Assembly (NCBI GenBank): GCA_013151415.1
Contig: JAADII010000022.1
Span: 1 to 39,129 of the forward strand
Direction of reading: 5' to 3'
Length of the DNA: 39,129 nucleotides
Origin: Chloroflexota bacterium
Lineage (GTDB): Bacteria; Chloroflexota; Anaerolineae; J102
Under the pieces are notes generated by a model. The model had not been told where the DNA came from and did no database searches. It was given only the letters and a program-made list of their open reading frames with translations. Shown here one piece after another: positions 1 through 7,967 of the stretch. Position 1 is the first letter of the stretch, and each line of letters begins with the position of its first letter. The position numbers and the translations under genes are program-made.

Positions 1-309
1 GGCGTAGTGACCGGGCATGACAATGACCTCTCCCACCGAATTTCTCCGCAAGCCCCATTCACGCGCCAACGCCATGCCGTTGATGAACTTGCGAAAAGGA
101 TGAACGACCGTGCCATCGGCCTCATCTGCATCATTGGCTTGATCCACATAGCACGTGGATGGAAACACGCAAGAAGGCGGCAACGGCGGTAGATCATCGG
201 GAGTCGGTTGCGCATTGACCGAAACACAGGCGATGAAAATCAGCGACAAACCTGTGATTATGGCCAAAGCGAGCCGATGTCTCCTGGCGGCAAAGGCGAT
301 TCGTTCCAT
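1..309 (-). CDS. Exported beta-helix-type protein, N-terminal part (runs off the window)
   Basis: An open frame starts at ATG 309 and continues past the left edge, so only the first 103 residues are visible. A GAGGTG Shine-Dalgarno sequence lies about 5 bases upstream. Residues 1 to about 33 form a signal peptide: basic MERIAFAARRHR, then a hydrophobic stretch ending near VNA-QP. A weak lipobox-like FIAC also occurs. The mature part has a YVDQAND segment, a T-x(4)-PF stretch (TVVHPF) and an EVIVMPGHYA segment. This resembles the entry of right-handed parallel beta-helix (DUF1565/pectate-lyase-like) domains, where a YVD-G-x-P-F motif is followed by V-x-V-x-PG-x-Y. It lies 8 bases downstream of the repeat protein at 318-2453, so the two probably share a transcript. 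The fold is inferred from this short piece only, and no catalytic function can be assigned. Confidence 0.6.
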   Translation of the reverse strand, partial: MERIAFAARRHRLALAIITGLSLIFIACVSVNAQPTPDDLPPLPPSCVFPSTCYVDQANDADEADGTVVHPFRKFINGMALAREWGLRRNSVGEVIVMPGHYA

Positions 310-317
310 GATCCACC

Positions 318-2453
318 TCACTGCAAACTCACCAGCACGAGGACAAAACCCTTGCCCTCGTCCAGCCCGCTCATGGCCTTGCCCACAATCGCGCCCTGAG
401 CCCGGTTATGATCCTGCACGACCATGAGATGACCGGGCGTGTCAGACGTAGTGAGCAGGTCGCCGGGATGAATGGGGCCGTAGGATGCGTCCGCGTAGCA
501 ATACACGCGTCCGGTCAGCGCCACCGGAACAACATCGCCCTCGAGAACGCCTTCTTGGGCCATGATAAGGCCGGGGTTGACGCCGTTGGCTCCGCTCGCG
601 CATCCGGCCACGAGCCGATCATAGGCCCGATCCGCCAGACGAAGTTGGCCGGGATGGTCGGGATCGATGGAAAGCGCCATGCCCGGTTGGATGGATTCGG
701 GGTCGCGTATCTCGAACGGTTCGGCCAGATCCAGGCCGCCGTCGATCTCAAGCACATCGGTGCGCGTGCGACCGGCCACATCCAGCGCGGCTTGCGGGGC
801 GTTGGTGCCGATGCCCACGCCGCCCGAAGCCTGAATAAGGAACTGGTTTTCAGCCGTAGAGCTAAACGGCGATGACTGACGGTCGGCCCAAACAAAGGTT
901 CCGGCGTGTTGGGCGCTTGCCGCATAACCGGCCGCGAAACTATACATGCCGGCGGCTTTGTTGCTCTGACCACCGGGAACCGTGGCGTAGAGTCCGCTTG
1001 CTTCATTGCCCGATCCGCCGCCTACGGTCGCTCCTGTGTGCGAAGCCTTGTTCCCGGAGCCGCCGGCCACGGTTGCAAACGAGCCTCCGGCTATGTTCAT
1101 CTGGCCTCCGCCAACGGTTGCCAGATTGTAGGCGGCCTTGTTGTTGCGACCGCCGGACACGGTGGCGCCTTCATCCCCGGCTTCGTTGTTCTCGCCGCCG
1201 CTCACCGTGGAAGTGCGACCAAACGCGCGATTGGACATGCCTCCGCCAACGGTGGCTCCCATGGCGCTTTCGATATCGGGATCGTCGTCTCCCGCTTTAT
1301 TGTCATGGCCGCCCCCGATCGCGCCGTATTGGTCCCAGACGATATTTCCCTGCTCAGACTTCCATCCACCACCACCTGCAATCACGCCGAAGTGAGCATA
1401 CACCTGATTGTTCAGTCCGCCGCCGATGGCACCGTAATCATGATTGATGGTGTGCCCCTCGCCGCCGGCGATGGTGCTTACGCTGCCGAAAATCTCATTG
1501 CGCAACCCGCCGCCAATGACGGCGACGTCCGCGGTGATGGTGTTGCTGACGCCCCCGCTCACGGTTGTGGCCCAACCGCCGGCCTCGTTCGCGTTGCCGC
1601 CGGCCACCGTCGCGTCCACGCCGCTGGCCACGTTGCCGTATCCCCCTCCCACGGTCGCATTGTATTCACCCGTGACCCGATTCTCAATTCCACCGGCAAT
1701 GGTCGCATTGAAACCCTCCGCGCGATTGCCCATGCCACCGGCTATGGTGGAATAACCGCCCACGGCCTTATTCTTCAAACCTCCACCAATGGTCGAAAAT
1801 TCGGCGTCGTCGAATATCTCGTTGTCATTGCCGGTGCGATTCCCCTCCCCGCCGGCGATGACGCCGTAGTTGTCGGTGACGCGATTTGGTTGCCAGCGCG
1901 TGCCGCCGCCGCCAATGGTTGCGCCCCATGCGCCTTCTTTGACGGAATTAGCCGCCACGCCCCCGATCAGGTTGGGGCTGATGTCATGCTGCCGGGTCCA
2001 GAGTCCGGGCAAGGCCAGCGCGTAAGGACCGGGCAAGATGGACGTTCGAGGAGAAAGCAGGGTGAAACTCGTCTCGCTCCCGCATTTCACCTCGATTTCC
2101 AGCCAGCGCGCCTCGCCGTTGAATGCATTGGCGCCAAAGTCCAACCGAACCGCGAAGTGTCCATCTTTCACCTCCACTTCAGTCTCCTCAACCTGCTGCC
2201 CAATTTGCGCGCCCCCGACCGCGTCGTCATAAAGTCGAAAACGAAAATCACAGGCATCGGTGACGGCTGCGCCCGATTTGGACAGGCGACCCTGATAGGT
2301 GAAAGCCGTTCCCAAATCCGCGGCCATCGGTTCTAAAGCGCCGACCAACCTCGCGTCCATAGGCGCGCCATCGGCCGCGGCGACAAGCGCAATCGACAGA
2401 AAGCATAGCGCTGCAATGACCGCGATCCTTTGCCATAGAACCCGTTGTTTCAT
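318..2453 (-). CDS. Secreted protein with about 20 YadA-head-like GG-x-x-N repeats
   Basis: This is a 711-residue protein with an N-terminal signal peptide (residues 1-29, ending VAAADG). Residues about 52-160 form a conserved FTYQGRL...FRFRLYD module that is common ahead of repeat regions in exported proteins of environmental bacteria. Residues about 175-510 carry about 20 copies of a roughly 16-residue repeat, core A-T-V/I-x-GG-x-x-N-x-A-x-G. These resemble the left-handed beta-roll repeats of trimeric autotransporter (YadA/Hia) heads. The C-terminus, from about residue 545, has an ALDVAGRTRTDVLEIDGG segment and a GRVYC...GDLLTTSD...GKAMSG...VLVSLQ module similar to phage tail-fibre and peptidase-like C-terminal domains. 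No outer-membrane beta-barrel anchor follows. A GGAGGAG sequence lies just upstream of the ATG. Adhesive or surface-layer display is an inference from fold similarity. The repeats are diverged, which argues against a recent expansion. Confidence 0.75.
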   Translation of the reverse strand: MKQRVLWQRIAVIAALCFLSIALVAAADGAPMDARLVGALEPMAADLGTAFTYQGRLSKSGAAVTDACDFRFRLYDDAVGGAQIGQQVEETEVEVKDGHFAVRLDFGANAFNGEARWLEIEVKCGSETSFTLLSPRTSILPGPYALALPGLWTRQHDISPNLIGGVAANSVKEGAWGATIGGGGTRWQPNRVTDNYGVIAGGEGNRTGNDNEIFDDAEFSTIGGGLKNKAVGGYSTIAGGMGNRAEGFNATIAGGIENRVTGEYNATVGGGYGNVASGVDATVAGGNANEAGGWATTVSGGVSNTITADVAVIGGGLRNEIFGSVSTIAGGEGHTINHDYGAIGGGLNNQVYAHFGVIAGGGGWKSEQGNIVWDQYGAIGGGHDNKAGDDDPDIESAMGATVGGGMSNRAFGRTSTVSGGENNEAGDEGATVSGGRNNKAAYNLATVGGGQMNIAGGSFATVAGGSGNKASHTGATVGGGSGNEASGLYATVPGGQSNKAAGMYSFAAGYAASAQHAGTFVWADRQSSPFSSTAENQFLIQASGGVGIGTNAPQAALDVAGRTRTDVLEIDGGLDLAEPFEIRDPESIQPGMALSIDPDHPGQLRLADRAYDRLVAGCASGANGVNPGLIMAQEGVLEGDVVPVALTGRVYCYADASYGPIHPGDLLTTSDTPGHLMVVQDHNRAQGAIVGKAMSGLDEGKGFVLVLVSLQ

Positions 2454-2490
2454 CAGAATCTCCTCCTAAAACGAAAGCGCAGCCAGAGAA

Positions 2491-2560
2491 AACACAAATG
2501 GGGAGAAACACGAATAGGGCTTTTCAAAGTTTCCCATTTGTGTTCTCCCCTATTTGTGTT
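2491..2560. repeat. Large imperfect inverted repeat with word-repeat arms
   Basis: The left arm (2491-2519, beginning AACACAAATGGGGAG) is nearly the reverse complement of the right arm (2533-2560). They are separated by a 13-base loop rich in T and A. Each arm contains the same word twice in degenerate form (ACACAAAT, then ACACGAAT), so the arms are both inverted and internally direct repeats. The element lies between the stop of the 1037-residue gene and the start of the 711-residue gene. It could act as an intercistronic RNA hairpin or a terminator, although no clean U tract follows on the minus strand. Confidence 0.75.
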
Positions 2561-2601
2561 CATGGCTGTTGGCTCATGCTAAAATCCGCCAGAAGGCCGG
2601 T

Positions 2602-5600
2602 TCAAGGCTCCATCCCCTGGAAAGCGCTGCTTCCCGGTGATTGACCGAGCAGGAGAGGGAAGTTGAGTCGGTGTCTGAATTCATATGCGCCCATGTCGGT
2701 GATCGCGTCGCCATCGCCGTTCCCATCGAAAGGACGGGAGAGACCGTCCAGATCGTGATCGGGCGCACTCTGGTTCGTCCCTGCATCAATGGCCGGAGAA
2801 CCGGCGCGGAGACGGTAGTCGCCCTGGGTTGGGTTCACAAACATGGGATCGGCCGAGATGTTGCCCTCGCCGGCGGGCGCGCCGTCCTCTACATCCGAAT
2901 AGGTCATGGTGAAATCACCACCGTTGGCTGCCACGATGTCCTCACCTTCTTCTTCCCAGAGAATGCTGTTGAGGATGGTCCCGTGACTCTGGTTGAGCAG
3001 GATCCCGCCATGTGGTCCGTTGTCGGCCAGGGTGACGTTGATCAGCGTCATGGACGCATTATTGGCATGGATGGCCGGACGACCGGAGTTACCGGCCACC
3101 AGCGTGTTCATCATGGTAAAGGATGCGTCACCCACGCGCACCGCGCCGGCCCCACCACCGACCGAGTTGTCGACAATCACGGAATCTTCGATAACCGGCG
3201 ACGCGCCCTCACCGATGAGCAAGCCGCCGCCACCCCACTCATCCGGCCCCTGGGCGCGATTGCCGCGAATGATGCAGGCTCGGATGTGAGGAGACGCGCC
3301 CCTGATGGTAATGCCGCCACCATCTTGCATGACGTCTCCGCCAGTGATGGTGAATCCGTCCAGCAATGATTCACCGCTCTCAGGCTCGAAACGCACCACA
3401 GGCTCGCCTCCTTGTCCTGGGTCGCCGGGCGTGAGCACCGGATTGTTCTCCGATTTGGTCCAGGCGACGCCATCGGGTGAGGTCGCGTACCCGATCTGAC
3501 CGTTGCTCGAGTACCACATCTTATATTTGCCATCGTAGAGCACCGCGTGGTTTCCTATGCTGCCTTCATCCCATTGGCCATCTTCGGGTGACAACACCGG
3601 ATTGTGGGCGGTGTCTTTCGTCCAATGGACGCCATCATCCGAGGTCGCGTAGCCGATGCTGCGACGGCCATCGTTCGTGCGGCCTGTATACCACATCTTG
3701 AACACGCCGTCCTTCAACATGACCGCCGGGTCCAGCACCCAAAGCCCATCCCAGGCGCCGGCATCGCCCGGCGTAAGCACGGGCTCTGTGAGGACGCGCG
3801 TCCAGTTGATGCCGTTTGTCGACGTAACGACGCCGATCTGCACCTGAACTCCATCCATTCCCACATTTACACCTTCGTAGTACATCCAGTATTGACCGTT
3901 TCCATCTCGGATCACCGATGGGTCGCCCACAGCATTGCGATCCCATGTTCCATCCTGATGGGTTGGCTCAAATACCGGCGTTTCCGGATCGACCGTCCAG
4001 GCCACTCCGTCGGTCGAGGTGGCGCGATAGATGGCGCCGTCCTCACGGTTAAACCACATGACATATTGGTTGCCGCCCTCCTTGAGGACTGAGGCTTCGG
4101 TTCCGTCCAGCAAAGGATTCTCATCCGCCTTCGTCCATTGAACGCCGTCCGAACTGGTGGCCAGGCCCACGCTGAATCTTCCGCCCATACCGGAACCCGT
4201 ATACCACATTTGGTATTGACCTCCATCTGTCACTACGGCGGGGCCATAGACGAAACGGCCATCCCAGTCACCGGGAATCGGGCGACTGTTGGAGCCATCG
4301 ATGATGGTTTCGTATTGGGCTGGATCGCGCGTCCAGGTGGCAGCTTCGTAACCACCGGTGAGGGAAACGGGAAGCGAAACGGTCAGGTTTTCGGTGTACG
4401 TTCCTTTTGCCACGCGGATTTCGTCGTCCCATGCGGCCTGGTCGATGGCGTGTTGAATCGTGGCGCAGGGCGATTGCGGATCGCGACAATCGTTGTCCAC
4501 ATCCGAGCCGGTGACGGCCACGTAGCGAGGCCCTGACGGCGGTTCGGCCCGAAAGACATTTCCCACCAGGTCACGCGTGTTGGGAATGTAGTAGAAAACG
4601 GCGATGTCCTGGTTGATCTGCACATCCCATTCGGTCTGGGGGTCCCATTGGCACATGTAGGACGACGAACCATCGGCCGCAGCCGTGGAGTTGACCACCG
4701 GCGCCTGGTCCCAACCGGCTTGCCAGCCACCCCAGGGATGGCATTCCACATCGAGCGCTCCCGCGAACCACGGAGCCTGGATGGCGCCGCTGACGCTGTC
4801 CGTCTCTGTATCCACGACCCCGCCGATGTCGCCCACCCGCACCGTGTTCGTGTAGCCATCGTCGGCGCGGAAATAGACCCAATCTCCAGCCTGAATGTCG
4901 GGATTTTCTGGCGTCCAGTGCTGCGGTTCTGTCTGAAAGCCATCACCTTGCCAGCCGCCGCGAGGCTGCGTATCGACCTGGGCCGTGGCTTTCACATTGT
5001 CCGCGCTGTCGGTGACCGTAATCCAAAAGGTATGGCCGGCTTCGTAGTCCGCGCCCACCCAATCATGACCGTATTGCACGCGCACCCAGGGCGCCGCCAG
5101 GGCGTTTATCACCTGATCGCCATCCTGCGTAATATACTGAATGCCTACCGTTTGATTCAATTCAATGTCCCAAACCCCGTTGAAATCGCATTCGAAACTC
5201 CCGCCGGCGGGGTTCACGTCATCCACTGTGACCGGAGGCGGCAGCTGCTCGATCCAGATATGGCACTCCACCGAGACGAGCGTCGGGCTCAACCACGCGG
5301 CATTGACCACGCCCGTGACTTTGTCCGCCTCGTAATCCACCTGACCGGTGATTTCGCCCACCTTAAGGGTGCGCGTGATGTTTTCGTTCTCCACCGTAAC
5401 CATATCACCCACTTCGATGGGCGGCTCCCACTCGCCGGCCAGGAAATAGCCGCTCTCATCCGCTGCTCCGGTTTTCTCGCCTTTGCCGCTGATGGTGATG
5501 GTTACGGTCGTATTGGCCGCGGCCTCGGTCACTTCCGCCCAATTGTGGGCGTAGTTGACGCCGATTTGAGGGGCGACGCGGGTTCTGGCCTGGACCGGCT

Positions 5601-5715
5601 GTTGCAAACTCGCCAGCAACAGAGCCGCCAGGGCTAGCAGGACGCCAATAGCCATCATCAGTCTGGGCAACCCGCGTCCGGCGTCAAACATGGGTTGGTC
5701 GATTTTCGTTTTCAT
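2602..5715 (-). CDS. Large exported protein: tandem N-terminal domains, beta-helix interrupted by a beta-propeller
   Basis: This is a 1037-residue protein started at ATG 5715 with an AAAGGAGCG ribosome site 6 bases away. It has a signal peptide (hydrophobic core residues 19-37, cleavage near VQA-RT). Residues about 50-215 and 216-385 are two diverged copies of one domain: Y-x-H-x-W entry, GDxVxxxxxxxTxTxxVGxIxGxVD, VECHxW, then WDxxxNQ. Residues about 395-475 open a beta-helix (RYVAVTGSD, CATIQHAID, VAKGTYTENL, IIDGSNSRP). Residues about 478-765 then form a glycosidase-43/68-like propeller with repeated Y-x-M-W-Y-x-G, TS-x-DGVxWT and NPVL units. From about 772 the beta-helix resumes (VVRFEPESG, LLDGFTITGG) and ends in SPAIDAGTNQ and DMGAYEF. 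That ending is typical of choice-of-anchor-Q proteins. Catalytic acids were not identified. A surface or extracellular polysaccharide-related role is an inference from the folds. Confidence 0.75.
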   Translation of the reverse strand: MKTKIDQPMFDAGRGLPRLMMAIGVLLALAALLLASLQQPVQARTRVAPQIGVNYAHNWAEVTEAAANTTVTITISGKGEKTGAADESGYFLAGEWEPPIEVGDMVTVENENITRTLKVGEITGQVDYEADKVTGVVNAAWLSPTLVSVECHIWIEQLPPPVTVDDVNPAGGSFECDFNGVWDIELNQTVGIQYITQDGDQVINALAAPWVRVQYGHDWVGADYEAGHTFWITVTDSADNVKATAQVDTQPRGGWQGDGFQTEPQHWTPENPDIQAGDWVYFRADDGYTNTVRVGDIGGVVDTETDSVSGAIQAPWFAGALDVECHPWGGWQAGWDQAPVVNSTAAADGSSSYMCQWDPQTEWDVQINQDIAVFYYIPNTRDLVGNVFRAEPPSGPRYVAVTGSDVDNDCRDPQSPCATIQHAIDQAAWDDEIRVAKGTYTENLTVSLPVSLTGGYEAATWTRDPAQYETIIDGSNSRPIPGDWDGRFVYGPAVVTDGGQYQMWYTGSGMGGRFSVGLATSSDGVQWTKADENPLLDGTEASVLKEGGNQYVMWFNREDGAIYRATSTDGVAWTVDPETPVFEPTHQDGTWDRNAVGDPSVIRDGNGQYWMYYEGVNVGMDGVQVQIGVVTSTNGINWTRVLTEPVLTPGDAGAWDGLWVLDPAVMLKDGVFKMWYTGRTNDGRRSIGYATSDDGVHWTKDTAHNPVLSPEDGQWDEGSIGNHAVLYDGKYKMWYSSNGQIGYATSPDGVAWTKSENNPVLTPGDPGQGGEPVVRFEPESGESLLDGFTITGGDVMQDGGGITIRGASPHIRACIIRGNRAQGPDEWGGGGLLIGEGASPVIEDSVIVDNSVGGGAGAVRVGDASFTMMNTLVAGNSGRPAIHANNASMTLINVTLADNGPHGGILLNQSHGTILNSILWEEEGEDIVAANGGDFTMTYSDVEDGAPAGEGNISADPMFVNPTQGDYRLRAGSPAIDAGTNQSAPDHDLDGLSRPFDGNGDGDAITDMGAYEFRHRLNFPLLLGQSPGSSAFQGMEP

Positions 5716-6083
5716 GGTTCGCTCCTTTGCATGATATGCGGACCCCGGCGTTTTGCCGCTTTATTGATGCGAATCCTCGCGAATCACACGAAAAGATATT
5801 TAATCGTTTATCTTGTGCGAACCATTCACGTCGGAAAACTGCATTGTCAAGCCGCAACTTCACCTTTCGCCGGACTCCGACCTGTGAGAAAAACCGTTTA
5901 TACCTACCTGCACCAAGTATCGCCCAACTCCCCTGCCCGCGCCTGCCAATCCCTGCCATTTCGCTGCCAATTCTCGACTACGAAAATAGCAGATGAGCGG
6001 ATCTCGTCCATTTTGCCACGCGATCTCTGCGTGCTCGATTATTCAGTTAACCCCTGCCAGAAAAGGATTTCTGTCGTCAAAAA
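5716..6083. other. 368-base gap without a recognisable gene
   Basis: This stretch separates the start of the 1037-residue secreted protein from the PIN-domain remnant. It is richer in A and T than the flanking genes. It must hold the promoter of the 2602-5715 gene, and a TTGACA hexamer occurs on the minus strand near 5845-5850. I could not find a convincing -10 partner at normal spacing. Short open frames on the plus strand show no codon bias, ribosome site or family resemblance. Confidence 0.5.
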
Positions 6084-6323
6084 TTAGGAAACATAATCGA
6101 AAGGATTTTCTGTAGAAAAGCCTTCAACGCGTGCAGCACTAAGCAGTGTCTTGTCACTGCTCACAAAGACCAGCCGGCGTCCAATCAAATCCAACACGTT
6201 TGCCTCACGTATGGCCACGGCCAACTGAACAGCATCATAAGCTTTAAGGGGATGGCGTCGAGTGAGTTCAGCGGCCAGAAAATAGTCATCCTGTCCCATC
6301 TTTGGAGGAGATAATGATATCAC
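6084..6323 (-). pseudogene. Remnant of a PIN-domain (VapC-like) toxin, N-terminal half missing
   Basis: The readable C-terminal part, about 75 residues, contains the second half of a PIN ribonuclease domain: AAELTRRHPLKAYDAVQLAVA, then RRLVFVSSDKTLLSAARVEGF and STENP. Complete relatives are about 130-140 residues. They begin with a D-T/S-S motif carrying the first catalytic aspartate and carry a second acidic residue near position 40, and both are absent here. The remaining acidic positions (the YDA and SSD aspartates) are present. The only available start is GTG 6323, which lies inside the upstream antitoxin frame and has no good ribosome site. The likely history is deletion of the first 70-80 codons, fusing the remnant to the end of the antitoxin gene. 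An active nuclease is therefore unlikely. Confidence 0.65.
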
Positions 6324-6549
6324 TAGCCAGAGGCCCCTCAGACAGGTTGGCTAATTCTGATGTGATGGCCTCCTGTTCCTTTTTCGATAACGATTTCCAA
6401 CGAGATGCATAAGCACGCGCTGAGAGAGGTGGTTCGCTGATATGACCGGTATGCTTCAACCAGGTCACGATGTCTTCATCATTTACTTTTCTGGGCAATA
6501 GGTTCGCGCGAGAGAGAGACCTACCCGGTTGATTTGATTCGATCAACAT
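6286..6549 (-). CDS. Small antitoxin-like protein paired with the PIN remnant
   Basis: An 87-residue protein begins at ATG 6549 (TTG 6546 or TTG 6555 are alternatives, and GGAG lies directly in front of the ATG). It is hydrophilic and helical: RSLSRANLLPRKVNDEDIVTW, then a GHISEPPLSARAYASRW segment, and KKEQEAITSELANLSEG near the end. I recognise no named DNA-binding fold. Its size, its own promoter and its position directly in front of a PIN domain are typical of the antitoxin of a type II pair. Its last residues (SSKDGTG) overlap the PIN remnant frame by 38 bases. That is far more than the usual short overlap and fits a deletion that removed the toxin start. The antitoxin role is inferred from context. 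Confidence 0.55.
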   Translation of the reverse strand: MLIESNQPGRSLSRANLLPRKVNDEDIVTWLKHTGHISEPPLSARAYASRWKSLSKKEQEAITSELANLSEGPLASDIIISSKDGTG

Positions 6550-6559
6550 CTCCAATTGA

Positions 6560-6589
6560 ATACTACTGTAAACTAAGGAGTTGTGTCAA
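6560..6589 (-). promoter_or_regulatory. Candidate sigma-70 promoter of the antitoxin-like gene
   Basis: On the minus strand a perfect TTGACA (-35, 6589-6584) is followed after 18 bases by TAGTAT (-10, 6565-6560, four of six consensus positions). It ends about 11 bases before the ATG at 6549, giving a very short leader. It also lies directly downstream of the ATPase gene stop (6598), which would give the antitoxin gene independent transcription. Confidence 0.5.
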
Positions 6590-6597
6590 TGTTCGGT

Positions 6598-7959
6598 CTA
6601 TTCCTGGGGCTGGAGCTCGCTTTGCTCCAGCGATTCCAACACGGCTGTCAGCGCGTGGATAGCATCCTTGCGCTCGCGATAAAAGGTGCGCTCGGAGAGG
6701 TTGAGCTGCATGAAAATGCGGCGATTGGAATGCCCCTCCACGTATTTATGATGCAAGATGTACCAGCCGCGCCAGCGTTTGTCGGTCTTGCCCGGCCCGC
6801 GGTCATGTCGCAATTGGTTCATGGCCATGAGCAACGCGTGATGCACGGCCTTTCCCCTATCACATCCAACTTGCGCCATGCGCCGACGAACCAGATAATC
6901 CTGCACTGCTCTCAACCGCGTCAACGGACTCTCGGCCAGCCAAACCGTATCCCATAGATGCTCCAATGCAGCTTCCACATCTTCGGCCCGAATTTCGACA
7001 AAGGACGGCGCGGCGGCTTGTGCGCGGACGAACTCGCGGAAGACGCGACTGGCGCACAGATAGTGTTCATACTCGCCCGATGTCTGCCAGGCCGCTCTTT
7101 GCATCCGTTCGCGCGTGATCGCGTCCGCGTGCTCCCAGGCATAGACGAAATGATCCACCGCCTCTTGATGAAAACGCTCTTCCGCCCATGCCAGATCGGG
7201 CGGATCGCGACGTCGGCAGGCCTCCATGAGATAGAAGCAGGCGATCTGCAAGAAGAAGGGATGGAAACCCACCATATCTAATAGCCAGTCGGCATAAAGC
7301 GCCAACGAATATCCTGCACGCGTGGAAGGAACATTGATAAGTTCACGCGCGGCATTCTCATTCAATGTTTTCAACGCAATGATGGCAAAGATGTTGAAAA
7401 AGGGCGAATCCACGATCTCTGTGTGGCATAAATCGGCCAACCGGCGATGAGACGCGACCACCAGACAAAGATGATAATTGGTGGCCATATAACGCAAGAA
7501 ACTAAAAAAGGTGATGTCCAGTTGCTCGTTCCGCGTGAGGCAATCGAACTCGTCTAGCAAGAAAACCACGGTGAACCCCTGCTGGTTCAATTGAAAAATG
7601 GCCTCCTCGAACGCCTCTGGCGAAATGCGCCCCTCAGATAATGTGAAACGACCACCGCTCTGTCGCGAGAGTTGTCGTAGCAGATGGCTTAGCAAAGCGG
7701 AGGGCTCCCGCGCCGCGCTCCCCTGTAGATCAACATAAATGAACAAATAGGATGTGAAGTCGTAACCCGGTATGCGCGCCTGCACCTGTGGCAATCCTGC
7801 GCAATACAAAAGAGAGGATTTGCCAATGCGCCGATCGCCCACAATGGAGACGCTCTGACCATTGGCTAATAGGGCGAACAGCCGGCTCAGCGCACCGGTT
7901 CGCCCAAAAAACATCTGGGGATCGCGCACCGTGCTGCGGTGCGTGTAGGGATTTTGCAT
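6598..7959 (-). CDS. AAA/STAND-like ATPase with C-terminal helix-turn-helix
   Basis: This is a 453-residue protein. Residues 16-49 read MFFGR...VSIVGDRRIGKSS, a Walker A loop in the Orc1/Cdc6-like or archaeal-type ATPase family in which an FxGR box precedes the P-loop. A Walker B VVFLLDEFDCL follows near residue 135, and a sensor-like CLVVASHR near 180. The middle part is helical and resembles the STAND/AAA lid. The last 70 residues (RWRGWYILHHKYVEG, NRRIFMQLNLSERTFYRER) look like a helix-turn-helix of the sigma-region-4 type, suggesting DNA binding. It follows the Uma2 gene by 8 bases with no clear ribosome site of its own, so translation is probably coupled. Similar ATPases are abundant in Chloroflexota and mostly uncharacterised. 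The target and any signalling role are unknown. Confidence 0.7.
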   Translation of the reverse strand: MQNPYTHRSTVRDPQMFFGRTGALSRLFALLANGQSVSIVGDRRIGKSSLLYCAGLPQVQARIPGYDFTSYLFIYVDLQGSAAREPSALLSHLLRQLSRQSGGRFTLSEGRISPEAFEEAIFQLNQQGFTVVFLLDEFDCLTRNEQLDITFFSFLRYMATNYHLCLVVASHRRLADLCHTEIVDSPFFNIFAIIALKTLNENAARELINVPSTRAGYSLALYADWLLDMVGFHPFFLQIACFYLMEACRRRDPPDLAWAEERFHQEAVDHFVYAWEHADAITRERMQRAAWQTSGEYEHYLCASRVFREFVRAQAAAPSFVEIRAEDVEAALEHLWDTVWLAESPLTRLRAVQDYLVRRRMAQVGCDRGKAVHHALLMAMNQLRHDRGPGKTDKRWRGWYILHHKYVEGHSNRRIFMQLNLSERTFYRERKDAIHALTAVLESLEQSELQPQE

Positions 7960-7967
7960 GGAAGATG

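Noticed and set aside
318-2336. Long open frames on the plus strand opposite the repeat protein (for example 906-2336)
   Set aside because: They are antisense shadows of the GG-x-x-N repeats, with no start signals or family resemblance.
2602-5715. Pectate lyase or active glycosidase assignment for the large secreted protein
   Set aside because: The folds match, but I could not identify catalytic residues of either family, so naming an activity would be a guess.
6084-6555. Intact type II toxin-antitoxin system
   Set aside because: The PIN part lacks its N-terminal half and two catalytic acids, so an active toxin is unlikely.
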